DNA of 64,000 nt from the NCBI GenBank assembly GCA_026707585.1, contig JAPOWQ010000023.1:1-64000 (forward strand), written 5' to 3'. Position 1 is the stretch's first letter; each line of letters begins with the position of its first letter. Both the position numbers and the translations under genes were made by a program. This document shows, in pieces, positions 15,631-24,160 of the stretch. The notes beneath the pieces are model-generated. The model was not told where the DNA came from. It saw only the letters and a program-made list of their open reading frames with translations, and did no database searches. Origin of the DNA: Chloroflexota bacterium. Its GTDB lineage: Bacteria > Chloroflexota > UBA11872.

Positions 15631-17419
15631 TACCGCGATCCTGGCTCGCTTGATCCGCTATGCCCTACCCCACTGGCGGCTAAGCCTCAGCACGTTGGCT
15701 GTGACCTTGGTCGGCACGGTTGCGGACCTGTCGATTCCGATGTTTCTTCGTGAGGCCATTGACCGGGGGCTTGAGGATGGCGCGCAGACGGTTCTCTACG
15801 TCGCCGCAGGTCTGGTCGTCGCCTTTACAGTGTTCAAGGGGATCTCGCAGTTCGGCCGCCAGTTCATGGCCGAGGTCTTGAGCCAGCGGGTGGTCTTCGC
15901 CATCCGCAATCAGCTTTACATGCACATCCAGGGCCTTTCGTTCCGCTTCCACGACCAGACGCGCACGGGCGAGCTGATGTCGCGGACGACGAGCGACGTT
16001 GAACGCGTGCGGCGCTTTGCCTCCATGGGCATCTTCCAGATCGTGCAGATCGTTTTGGTCACTGGCGGCGTGGCCGTGGTGCTGTTCGTTACCGACTGGC
16101 AGCTCGCCCTGCTGGCGTTGCTTATCGTCCCAGTGCTCGTCGCAATCGCGCTTGGTTTTGCCAAGCGCATCCGGCCGCTTTTTCAGATGGTCCAGGAAGC
16201 CTGGGCGGACGTGAACGTGGTGGTGCAGGAGAACCTGGCCGGTGCGCGTGTGGTGCGAGCGTTTGCCCAGGAAGATGCTGAGGCTCGCCGCTTCGCACCG
16301 GTCAACGCCTTACTCAACGACCGCACGGTAACGGTGATGCGCATGTTCGCCATGCGCGCGCCGCTCTTCAACGCCATCCTCGGCGCCGGGCAGGTGGCCG
16401 TGCTCTGGTTCGGTGGCTGGAAGGTGATCGACGGCCAGATCAGCCTCGGCACGCTGGTGGCATTCAATACCTACCTGCTGCTCCTGATGATGCCGGTGCG
16501 GATGCTGGGCATGACGATCAACAGCTTCGCTCGGGCCGTCGCGTCCGGAGAGCGCATCTTCGACATCCTGGACGAACGGTCCGAGGTGATCGAGTCGCCG
16601 CATGCCGAAGCCCTGACGAAAGCCGAGGGCCGCGTCACATTCGAGCGCGTTGGCTTTCAGCACGAAGACCACTCGGTTCTCAACGGGATCGACTTTGAAA
16701 TCGCACCGGGTCAAGCCCTTGGCATCGTGGGCGGCACGGGCTCTGGCAAGAGCTCCATCATCAACCTCTTGCCCCGGTTTTACGACGCGAACGACGGCCG
16801 CGTGTTGGTGGACGGCATTGACGTTCGCGACCTGACGATTGATTCGCTGCGTGCGCAGATTGGCATCGTCCATCAGGAACCGTTCGTGTTTGCCGACACG
16901 ATCCGCGCCAACATTGCCTACGGTCGGCCCAATGCCACTCGCGAGCAGGTCGTGGCCGCCGCGCGGCTTGCCCAGATCCACGGCTTCATTGAGACCTTGC
17001 CAGACGGGTATGAGACCGTGGTTGGCGAACGCGGAGTCACCCTGTCCGGCGGCCAAAAGCAACGGGTCGCGATTGCCCGAGCCCTGGTGCTGGATCCACG
17101 CATCCTCATTCTCGATGAATCGACCTCGAGTGTGGACACGTGGACCGAGCGTGCGATCCAGGACGCGTTGCGGGAGGCGCAGCAGGGCCGAACCACGTTG
17201 ATAGTCAGCCAACGCATTCGCAGCGTGCGTCACGTAGCCGAGATCATCGTGCTCGACCATGGCGAGATCGTGCAGCGCGGTCGTCACGAGGACCTGATCG
17301 AGACTGACGGCCTTTACCGCGAAATGTGGGAGGCGCAGGAAGCCGAAGCCGAGCGCCTGCGCCGCGAGGCGGCCAGCGTCGGTGCCGAACTCACCCCCGT
17401 CGGGAGCCCGTCATCATGA
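15623..17419 (+). CDS. ABC exporter half-transporter, degenerate-site partner
   Basis: A 598-residue half-transporter: about six membrane helices (residues 1-320), then an ATPase domain. Walker A is GGTGSGKSS (370-378), the signature is LSGGQKQR and Walker B is ILILDES. The H-loop is IVSQR, with Gln530 in place of the switch His. It starts at ATG 15623 after GAGAGG, inside the last codons of marR, and overlaps the next gene by ATGA. With that gene it should form a heterodimeric multidrug exporter of the LmrCD/TM287-288 type, in which one of the two ATP sites is catalytically weak. The Gln for His change marks this subunit's Walker site as the weak one. Confidence 0.9.
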   Translation: MRSTAILARLIRYALPHWRLSLSTLAVTLVGTVADLSIPMFLREAIDRGLEDGAQTVLYVAAGLVVAFTVFKGISQFGRQFMAEVLSQRVVFAIRNQLYMHIQGLSFRFHDQTRTGELMSRTTSDVERVRRFASMGIFQIVQIVLVTGGVAVVLFVTDWQLALLALLIVPVLVAIALGFAKRIRPLFQMVQEAWADVNVVVQENLAGARVVRAFAQEDAEARRFAPVNALLNDRTVTVMRMFAMRAPLFNAILGAGQVAVLWFGGWKVIDGQISLGTLVAFNTYLLLLMMPVRMLGMTINSFARAVASGERIFDILDERSEVIESPHAEALTKAEGRVTFERVGFQHEDHSVLNGIDFEIAPGQALGIVGGTGSGKSSIINLLPRFYDANDGRVLVDGIDVRDLTIDSLRAQIGIVHQEPFVFADTIRANIAYGRPNATREQVVAAARLAQIHGFIETLPDGYETVVGERGVTLSGGQKQRVAIARALVLDPRILILDESTSSVDTWTERAIQDALREAQQGRTTLIVSQRIRSVRHVAEIIVLDHGEIVQRGRHEDLIETDGLYREMWEAQEAEAERLRREAASVGAELTPVGSPSS

Positions 17420-19254
17420 TGTCCGGCCGTATGTCCCTGGGCCGCTTCGAAGGCGACGCCGCAGCCTACAACCCTCAGGTTACCCGGCGCCTGCTCGCCT
17501 ACCTGGTGCCGCACAAGCGCATGATCGCCGCGGCCATCGTGCTGGTGTCCATCGGGTCCGGCGCCAATGTGGCCGGGCCGCTGCTGCTGAAGATGGGGAT
17601 CGACGAGGGAATCGACAAGCGCGATTTTGACACGCTGAGCACCATCGGCGCGGTCTACCTGCTCACGTTGTTCGTGATGTGGGCCGGCACCTATTTCCAG
17701 GTTCGAATCTCGGCCACGATCGGGCAGGCCAGCCTGTTGCGACTGCGCAATGACCTGTTTGCCAAGCTCAACCGGCTGTCCCTGTCCTACTTCACCCGGC
17801 ACCCCCTGGGCGCCATCATGTCACGAATCACGAACGACGTTGATGTGATCAGCGAGTTCGTGACCATGGGCGTGGTCTCGCTGGTCACCGATGTCTTCAT
17901 CCTGCTCATCATCGTGATCATGATGTTCGTCCTGGACGTCAAGCTGGCGCTGGTCACCCTCACCATGCTTCCCGTCATGTGGGTCGCGAGCCGAATCTTC
18001 AGCGCCATGGCGCGCGACGCGTTCCGGGACGTTCGAAGCACCGTGGGCGATGTCTACGCCAACCTGCAGGAAAGCATTGACGGCGTTCGGGTTACCCAGT
18101 CGTTTGGCCGCGAACGAACGAACGCCTCGCGGTTTCGGGACACCAACCGGGCCACCATGCAAGCCAGTGTCCGTGCTGGCGCCATCGTGTCCGGGTTCAT
18201 CCCGGTGATTGACACGATCTCGGCGGTATCGACGGCCCTGGTCATCGTGGTTGGCGGATCGCTGGTCGTTGGAGGCGAGACGAGTACCGGAACGCTCGTG
18301 GCGTTCATTGCGCTGGTGGCGCGCTTCTTTCAGCCCATTCAGCAACTCACGCGTTTCTACAACCAGTTGCAATCCACCATGGCGGCGGGCGAGAAGATCT
18401 TTGAACTGATGGACGAGCCGGAGGAAATCAGCGACGCACCTTCGGCCATCGAACTTCCGCCGATAACCGGGCGCGTGGAGTTTGACGATGTGACGTTCGC
18501 GTACGACGGGACCGACGTGCTGCGCGACGTGTCCCTTACTGCCGAGCCGGGTCAACGCGTGGCGCTGGTTGGACCGACGGGCGCGGGCAAGACAACTACG
18601 ATCAACCTGCTGGCCCGCTTCTACGACGCCGACACTGGCGAGGTTCGCATCGACGGCCATCCCATTCGGTCGGTGACGCAGGCGTCGCTGCGTCGCCAAC
18701 TCGGCATCGTGCCGCAAGACAGCTACCTCTTCTCCGGCAGCATTTACCAGAACATCGTGTTTGGACGGCCGGATGCATCCGAGCAGGAAGTGATTGATGC
18801 CGCGAAGGCTGTGGGCGCGCACGATTTCATTGAGGAACTGTCGCACGGGTATCAGACCGACGTTCGCGAACGCGGCGCTCGGCTGTCGGTTGGGCAGCGG
18901 CAACTCATCTGCTTTGCGCGTGCCTTGCTTGCCGACCCGCGCATCCTAATTCTGGACGAGGCGACGTCCAGCGTGGACGCGCGGACCGAACGCGCCATCC
19001 AGGAAGCGCTGGAACGGGTAATGCACGGCCGCACGTCGTTCGTGATCGCGCATCGCCTGGCGACGGTTCGCGGCGCGGACCTGATTCTTGTCTTCCAGGA
19101 CGGCGAGATCGTGGAGCGCGGGGCGCACGCGGAGTTGCTGGCTCGGCGCGAGCTCTACTACAAGCTCTACACCACCGGATTTCCGGGTAAAGACCAGGTG
19201 GAAACCGCCCCGGTCGAACCAACCATGCTCATGCGGCCCAGATGGGGCCGCTAG
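17416..19254 (+). CDS. ABC exporter half-transporter, catalytic partner
   Basis: A 612-residue second half of the exporter, with an N-terminal cytoplasmic tail, six membrane helices and an ATPase domain. Walker A is GPTGAGKTT, Walker B ILILDEATS and the H-loop VIAHR, all canonical. The signature motif, however, is LSVGQ (490-494) instead of LSGGQ. In the head-to-tail dimer this altered signature faces the Walker A of the partner, the same composite site that carries the altered H-loop. Both deviations therefore fall in one site and the other site is intact. Expression is coupled to the first subunit by ATGA. The substrate is not predictable. Confidence 0.9.
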   Translation: MMSGRMSLGRFEGDAAAYNPQVTRRLLAYLVPHKRMIAAAIVLVSIGSGANVAGPLLLKMGIDEGIDKRDFDTLSTIGAVYLLTLFVMWAGTYFQVRISATIGQASLLRLRNDLFAKLNRLSLSYFTRHPLGAIMSRITNDVDVISEFVTMGVVSLVTDVFILLIIVIMMFVLDVKLALVTLTMLPVMWVASRIFSAMARDAFRDVRSTVGDVYANLQESIDGVRVTQSFGRERTNASRFRDTNRATMQASVRAGAIVSGFIPVIDTISAVSTALVIVVGGSLVVGGETSTGTLVAFIALVARFFQPIQQLTRFYNQLQSTMAAGEKIFELMDEPEEISDAPSAIELPPITGRVEFDDVTFAYDGTDVLRDVSLTAEPGQRVALVGPTGAGKTTTINLLARFYDADTGEVRIDGHPIRSVTQASLRRQLGIVPQDSYLFSGSIYQNIVFGRPDASEQEVIDAAKAVGAHDFIEELSHGYQTDVRERGARLSVGQRQLICFARALLADPRILILDEATSSVDARTERAIQEALERVMHGRTSFVIAHRLATVRGADLILVFQDGEIVERGAHAELLARRELYYKLYTTGFPGKDQVETAPVEPTMLMRPRWGR

Positions 19255-19297
19255 GCGCGCCGCTCGTGAGTGCCGAAGCCAGGCTCGATCGGGCCGC

Positions 19298-19984
19298 CTA
19301 GAAGAACATATACCGGAGCCAGCTGTACACGTAGCGGGCTCCGTGCCGACGCAATGAGATGTGCGACCGCTCGCGACGGCTGGCGTATTCGTGCGTGGGT
19401 ACCTCGGCGACACGGTAGCCCTTGCGTAGGAACTTGATGATCATTTCCTGCTCGGTAGTCGTGATGTCTTCCGTGAGCGTGATTGACCTGGCGGCCGCCA
19501 GGTCGAAGGCGCGAAAGCCGCTCTGCGAGTCGGTCAACCGAACCCCGAAGCGGTAGTTGATGCCCAAGGTGATGATGTCCTGCCCCACCATCCGCAGAAA
19601 TTTGTCGAAATCGCCGTGCAACTCGTCGCTGCCGCCCCGCATCCGCGAACCGGTGGCGTAGTCGGCCTCGCCGTTCGCCACGGGCGCCACCAGAGCCGGA
19701 ATGTCCTCGGGGTCGAACGACATGTCGGCGTCGATGGTCACCAGGATGTCGCCCTCCGCCCGAGCAATCGCTTCCCGCACCGCGCAGCCCTTGCCGCGGC
19801 CGGCGTCCAGGTAGACCGGCACATCGAGCGCTGAGGCAATGTCACGCGTGGCGTCGCTGGAGTGACCATCCACCACGAACAGGTGGTCGGCGTGCGGCCG
19901 GCAGCCCGTGATGATCTCCTCGATCGTCTCGGCTTCGTCCTTGGCCGGGATGCAGACCGACACGTGTCGACTATTCGTCGGCAT
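19298..19984 (-). CDS. Family 2 glycosyltransferase (DPM1-like)
   Basis: A 228-residue GT2 enzyme resembling dolichyl/undecaprenyl-phosphate sugar synthases. It has VCIPAKDEAETIEEII, the DGHSSDATRDIA donor loop, GRGKGCAVREAI, the metal motif DADMSFDPED, and acceptor-side sequence GSRMRGGSDE and TDSQSGFRAFD. No C-terminal membrane helix is obvious beyond a short aromatic tail (YVYSWLRYMFF). ATG 19984 is chosen over one 18 codons upstream because GGAGGA stands eight bases before it. It probably charges a lipid carrier with a sugar for a surface glycan. It is convergent with the ABC exporter. Confidence 0.85.
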   Translation of the reverse strand: MPTNSRHVSVCIPAKDEAETIEEIITGCRPHADHLFVVDGHSSDATRDIASALDVPVYLDAGRGKGCAVREAIARAEGDILVTIDADMSFDPEDIPALVAPVANGEADYATGSRMRGGSDELHGDFDKFLRMVGQDIITLGINYRFGVRLTDSQSGFRAFDLAAARSITLTEDITTTEQEMIIKFLRKGYRVAEVPTHEYASRRERSHISLRRHGARYVYSWLRYMFF

Positions 19985-20172
19985 TTGGTGCTTCCTCCCG
20001 GCGGTGCCTCGTGAAGCGCTGATCATAGTCGGCCCCACCCCCGAGGCCTTAACGCCGGCCGCTTCGGGATGTCCGGCTGATTAACTTCGCGTGCCGGCGG
20101 TAGCCGTTGCTCCGGCGTAGAACCGATAATGCCCTCATATAGCCTGAGCCGCCGTGCGATGAGGAGTCGGAG

Positions 20173-21063
20173 ATGACCGCGAATGCAAGCGATGGCAACC
20201 CGTTTCTGACTCAGGGCCGCTGGTACCGCGGCAATTTGCACGCCCACTCGACCAACTCCGACGGGGCAAAGTCGCCAGCGGACGCCGTGGCCTGGTACCG
20301 CGACGCCGGCTACGACTTCATGGCGCTGTCGGATCACCACGTCGTCTCCGACACGACGGCCTACGCCCAGCCGGGGTTCGTGACGATTCCCGGTATCGAG
20401 ATGCACGGCCCGGATCCATACACTGGCGAGCGTTATCACATCCTGGCCACGGGCGTGAGCGGCTTCGAGCGCTCCAGCGAGTCGTGGGGTCCGCAAGAGG
20501 CCATCGACCTGGTGAACGCGGGCGGCGGCTTTGCCGTGATGGCGCATCCGTACTGGCTGGGACAGTCCGCCCACGACATGCTGGAGATTGACGGATTCGT
20601 TGGGATGGAGGTCTTCAATTCCGTCACCGACGTCACCCGCGCCAAGGGTTTTTCCGGCGTCACCTGGGACGAATACCTGCTCCAGGCCGGCTTGACCTGG
20701 GGCTTCGCGACGGACGACGTGCATTGGAAGCACGGCGCCGAGGGCCGCGGCTGGGTGATGGTCCGGACCGAGGACTTCACGCCTACCGGACTTGTCGACG
20801 CCATGCGGCGCGGACTCTTCTACTCAACGATGGGACCGGAGATTATTGACCTGCAAGTCGACGACGAACAGGTCCGGGTTCGCACCTCGCCTGCGTCGCG
20901 GATCAGCTTCATTGCTGCACGTTCCCGCGGTTCAAGTCATCTCGCCGGAGCCGAGCCGCTGACGGCCGCCGTCCACGAGCGTCGCGGCACCGAGGTGTAC
21001 GTCCGCGTTGAAGTGGAGGATGCGGCTGGCCGAGTCGCATGGTCCAACCCAATCCTGATCTGA
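20173..21063 (+). CDS. PHP-domain phosphoesterase
   Basis: A 296-residue metal-dependent hydrolase of the PHP family. The first metal motif is NLHAHSTNSDG (HxHxxxSD), followed by MALSDHH, GIEMHG, VMAHPYW and FATDDVHW, which together give the expected trinuclear metal ligands. The last 70 residues form a beta-rich extension (RVEVEDAAGRVAWSNPI) often seen in stand-alone PHP proteins. The substrate may be a phosphoester of a nucleotide or sugar; it cannot be fixed here. AGGAG precedes the ATG. Its neighbours are on the opposite strand, so it is a single-gene unit. Confidence 0.85.
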   Translation: MTANASDGNPFLTQGRWYRGNLHAHSTNSDGAKSPADAVAWYRDAGYDFMALSDHHVVSDTTAYAQPGFVTIPGIEMHGPDPYTGERYHILATGVSGFERSSESWGPQEAIDLVNAGGGFAVMAHPYWLGQSAHDMLEIDGFVGMEVFNSVTDVTRAKGFSGVTWDEYLLQAGLTWGFATDDVHWKHGAEGRGWVMVRTEDFTPTGLVDAMRRGLFYSTMGPEIIDLQVDDEQVRVRTSPASRISFIAARSRGSSHLAGAEPLTAAVHERRGTEVYVRVEVEDAAGRVAWSNPILI

Positions 21064-21109
21064 CCCCAGGCGTCCGCAGGCGGTTCCGCGGGTCAGGGAT
21101 GTCTAAGGG

Positions 21110-21880
21110 CTATGGCGCCGCCGCTCGAACGATGGCCGCAAATTTGGCGGCGTCCAGGCTGGCGCCGCCAACGAGAGCACCGTCGATACCTTCGCGGCTC
21201 AGCAACTCCTCGCAGTTTTCCGGCGAAACGCTGCCGCCGTATTGAACACGGATTTGATTCGCGGCCGGCTGACCGTGGGTCGCCGCCACGATGTCGCGAA
21301 TCCAGCCAATGGCTTCCTGCGCCTGTTCGGGCGTGGCGTTGCGGCCGGTGCCGATGGCCCATACCGGTTCGTAGGCAATCACGCAGGCTGCCGTCTCGGC
21401 CGGCGTCAGCGCCTCAAACACCCGCCTGACCTGCGAACGCAGTACCCCAAGGGTCTCCCCGGCGTCACGCTGATCCAGCGACTCGCCCACAGCCACGATC
21501 GGCGTCAGGCCGCCAGACAGAATGGCCAGCGTCTTGCGCTGCACGTCCAAGTCGGTTTCCCCGAACAGCTGCCTGCGCTCGGAGTGGCCGGCAATAGCGT
21601 AGGTCGCCAGGCCTGCCAGCATGGGGACCGAGATTTCGCCGGTGTATGCCCCACTCGCTTCCCAAAAGACGTGCTGAGCGCCGACGGCCACGGGAGTACT
21701 CCGCACGGCAGCCGCGACGGCTGCGACCCCGGTGGCGGGTGGACACAGCACCACATCAACCTGCGCGAACGGCAAGTCTTGGGCCGCAACAGAGCGAGCT
21801 AGCTCGGCACCGTCGTCGGGCCCCGTGTTCATTTTCCAGTTCGCGGCCACAATCGGCCGGCGGGCGTGCGGCGAGGTCAT
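21110..21880 (-). CDS. tpiA: Triosephosphate isomerase
   Basis: Interconverts dihydroxyacetone phosphate and glyceraldehyde 3-phosphate. The 256-residue product has NWKMN (active-site Lys), AGHSERR (catalytic His), AYEPVWAIGTG (catalytic Glu) and the phosphate-binding YGGSVSPEN and GALVGGASL. The usual Cys of the CVGE strand is replaced (IVAVGESL). It lies 43 bases downstream of an MFS gene on the same strand and is probably the last gene of that small operon, away from other glycolysis genes. The ATG has no evident Shine-Dalgarno. Confidence 0.94.
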   Translation of the reverse strand: MTSPHARRPIVAANWKMNTGPDDGAELARSVAAQDLPFAQVDVVLCPPATGVAAVAAAVRSTPVAVGAQHVFWEASGAYTGEISVPMLAGLATYAIAGHSERRQLFGETDLDVQRKTLAILSGGLTPIVAVGESLDQRDAGETLGVLRSQVRRVFEALTPAETAACVIAYEPVWAIGTGRNATPEQAQEAIGWIRDIVAATHGQPAANQIRVQYGGSVSPENCEELLSREGIDGALVGGASLDAAKFAAIVRAAAP

Positions 21881-21923
21881 GCCAGGAAACTCTTAGTGCG
21901 GAGGCACGTCAGTCTAGTTGCGT

Positions 21924-23123
21924 TCAGCTCGCGTCCGGCGCCGGCAGGCGTCCTCCGTGAAATAAGACTGCTGCGATAGCCAGTGCGGCGAGGTTTGCCA
22001 GGGCCCCAATCGCCAGCGGCAGCCCTGGGTCGACATCGATCAGCGTCCCTGCGATAACCGTGCCTGCCAGGATTCCGAAGCTCCAAAGCGCATGGACGAA
22101 GCCGACAACACGCCCTCGTTCGAGCGGGGCCGTGCGGTCACGCACGACGCCGAGGACTAGTACGGACATCGTCCAGCCGGTCACCACGCCGGCGATCCCG
22201 GTAACCATCAGTACCGGGATCGACTTCCAGGCCAGAGCGGCCACGAGGGCCAGCACGAATTGCAGGCCTAGGACCACGTAGACCGGAACGGTCCGTCCGC
22301 CCCGATCGGACCAATGGCCGATCAGAAACTGGCTGACGGCTGCCAGACTCATCCCCACGGTTCCGTAGAGCAGGGCCGGCGGCAGGACGCTCGCCGTCGC
22401 GCGGAACATTAGCAGCGGCATTGCCAGGCTCCATACTCCCCAGAAGGCGGTGGATACGAATCGCAGCCCGCCCATCAGCCACACCTCGCGCCGCATCAGA
22501 ACACTCCACGTCCCCTCGTCGGTGCTGCCAACAGGGCGCTTGGGGCGCACGTCGCGCAGGTAGCGCAGCGTGATGGCGGCCGGTACGAGATTCAGTCCCA
22601 GCCCCACGAGGGCGTAAGCGGCGAAGCCAAAGCGTTCAACCACCGGCCCTGCCACGGCGGAACTGGCGGCCATCCCGATCGTGCCCCCCAGAAAGTAGGC
22701 CGCCGTGGCTACCCCGACCGACTGGCGGCTGGAGGCTGTCAGCAGATAACTCTGACCCGACGTCGACCGCATTCCATGCGCCAGCCCCAGCACCACGGCC
22801 AGCGCCACCAGCAGCCAGGGCAGGCCGGTCAGAAACTGCAGCAGCCCAGCCGAAAACCCCAGGATTCCGATAACCAACACCAGCCGGTGCCCCAGCCGGT
22901 CGGCCAACGCTCCCGCCGCGACCGATATCAGGCCGCCCATCACCGTCTCCAGCGACACCAGCAGGCTGGTAAACGCAGGCGACATGCTCAGGTCGCGCTC
23001 GATATAGATCGGCAGCAGCGCCCGGGCCGCGGCCACGGCGACGTTATTCAGGAAGAGGATCGAGACAATCGTGACCAGGGCGGAAGGGACCGAGCCCAGC
23101 CGCGATCGCGGCCAGGTGATCAC
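21924..23123 (-). CDS. MFS transporter
   Basis: A 399-residue major facilitator with about twelve hydrophobic segments. The loop 2-3 signature is present as GALADRLGHRLV, with a related IGHWSDRGGRTV in the second half, as expected from the 6+6 repeat. The family includes drug and sugar exporters; the substrate is unknown. It starts with GTG after GGAAGG. A zinc-ribbon protein lies 40 bases upstream and tpiA 43 bases downstream on the same strand, suggesting one transcript. Confidence 0.85.
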   Translation of the reverse strand: MITWPRSRLGSVPSALVTIVSILFLNNVAVAAARALLPIYIERDLSMSPAFTSLLVSLETVMGGLISVAAGALADRLGHRLVLVIGILGFSAGLLQFLTGLPWLLVALAVVLGLAHGMRSTSGQSYLLTASSRQSVGVATAAYFLGGTIGMAASSAVAGPVVERFGFAAYALVGLGLNLVPAAITLRYLRDVRPKRPVGSTDEGTWSVLMRREVWLMGGLRFVSTAFWGVWSLAMPLLMFRATASVLPPALLYGTVGMSLAAVSQFLIGHWSDRGGRTVPVYVVLGLQFVLALVAALAWKSIPVLMVTGIAGVVTGWTMSVLVLGVVRDRTAPLERGRVVGFVHALWSFGILAGTVIAGTLIDVDPGLPLAIGALANLAALAIAAVLFHGGRLPAPDAS

Positions 23124-23163
23124 CTGCCTTCCTTGAAGACCTGATTACTCCGGGCGGTGGCCG

Positions 23164-23358
23164 TCAGTCTTCGGTAGTGGGCGCTGCCAGACTTTCGTTC
23201 TTGCCGCAGCGCCCACATGCCCAGTACCGGTTCTTCAGCAGACCAAACCACCGACGATATTCGTAGTAGTTCCAAGTGGTTTCCTGGCGGCAAAGGGCAC
23301 ATTCACGCCGCTCGCTGGATCTGACACGGACACTGATTTCGTCGTCGTCGTCGGGCAT
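23164..23358 (-). CDS. Small zinc-ribbon protein
   Basis: A 64-residue acidic-to-basic protein with two CxxC pairs (CALC and CGRC) about 26 residues apart, which should bind one zinc ion as a ribbon. The sequence between (TTWNYYEYRRWFGLLKNRYW) is aromatic and basic, as in proteins that touch nucleic acid or ribosomes, but I do not recognise a named family. GAGGAC lies eight bases before the ATG and TACAAT 30 bases before it, so it looks like a real gene. It is the first gene of a likely unit with the MFS transporter and tpiA. Confidence 0.65.
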   Translation of the reverse strand: MPDDDDEISVRVRSSERRECALCRQETTWNYYEYRRWFGLLKNRYWACGRCGKNESLAAPTTED

Positions 23359-23388
23359 CGCTCAGTCCTCAGCTAGGGCCGCCTGAGC

Positions 23389-23394
23389 ATTGTA
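23389..23394 (-). promoter_or_regulatory. -10-like hexamer before zinc-ribbon gene
   Basis: TACAAT on the minus strand lies 30 bases before the zinc-ribbon ATG. It is the same hexamer and nearly the same distance as before lpdA. No convincing -35 is seen. Confidence 0.35.
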
Positions 23395-23410
23395 TCGGGA
23401 TGGAAATGAA

Positions 23411-24160
23411 TCAGCTCGCCCGACCCGCACGCTCGGCTTCGCGCCAGATACGGATGCAGCCCTGATTGCCGACTTCGGGAACTGCTTGTGACACGTCGAC
23501 CTGGGCGCAGGCGGTCACGTCGTCCCAGAGGCCGACGGGCTTGAGCGCCTGGGCGCTGCGGGTGGCGGGCAGAGCGGCTTGGGCGGAGGGGTAGGCGGCG
23601 GCTACGTGGAGGGCAGCGACGGCTGACTCGTCCAGTTTGAGCTCGCGCGAGTTCTGCAACAGGCGTTGGACGATGACGCCGGCGGTGTAGAGGTCGTCCA
23701 GGGCCAGGGCGCCCGAGCGGCCGGCGCAGGCGATGCTGATGGATGTGGCGGCCGGATCCTCGAGCAGGCGTTCGGCGACCGCCCCGGCATTACGGAGGGC
23801 GGCAATGCAGGTGCGGCGGGAGTGGCCCCAGCGTTCGATGGCGTAGGCGCCGTTGGTGGTCGAGAGCACGGCGCGGCGGCCGGTGAGGTCGGTGTCCTGG
23901 AACTCGCGGGGGGAGTTGCCGTGGTCGAAGCCTTCAGGCGGCAGGCCGCCGCGTTCGCCGCAGAGGAGGGTGTCGGGGCCCAGCTGGCTGGCGGCCTGGC
24001 GGGCGGCGTCGATGTCGCCGGCGATCCAGACCTCGGGGTCGCCGGCCTCGGCCATGGCGACAAGGGTGGTGGTGGCGCGGATGACGTCGACGACGGCGCA
24101 GACGCCCTGGGGGTCGGGGGGCAGGGTGCCGGGGAGGAGTTCGACGCGAACGACGGTCAT
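23411..24160 (-). CDS. comB: 2-phosphosulfolactate phosphatase family protein
   Basis: A 249-residue protein of the ComB family, which in coenzyme M makers removes phosphate from 2-phosphosulfolactate and in many bacteria has an unknown substrate. Family motifs are VVDVIRATTTLVAM, CGERGGLPPEGFDHGNSPREF, STTNGAYAI and a late VPEVGNQGCIRI. The ATG overlaps the stop of the upstream MATE gene (ATGA), so it is coupled to an efflux pump. No other coenzyme M or sulfolactate gene is present, so a methanogen-type role is unlikely; sulfonate metabolism is possible. Confidence 0.85.
   Translation of the reverse strand: MTVVRVELLPGTLPPDPQGVCAVVDVIRATTTLVAMAEAGDPEVWIAGDIDAARQAASQLGPDTLLCGERGGLPPEGFDHGNSPREFQDTDLTGRRAVLSTTNGAYAIERWGHSRRTCIAALRNAGAVAERLLEDPAATSISIACAGRSGALALDDLYTAGVIVQRLLQNSRELKLDESAVAALHVAAAYPSAQAALPATRSAQALKPVGLWDDVTACAQVDVSQAVPEVGNQGCIRIWREAERAGRAS

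Noticed and set aside
17701-17722. GGTTCGAATC resembling a tRNA T-loop
   Set aside because: It lies in the coding sequence of the second ABC subunit and has no cloverleaf around it.
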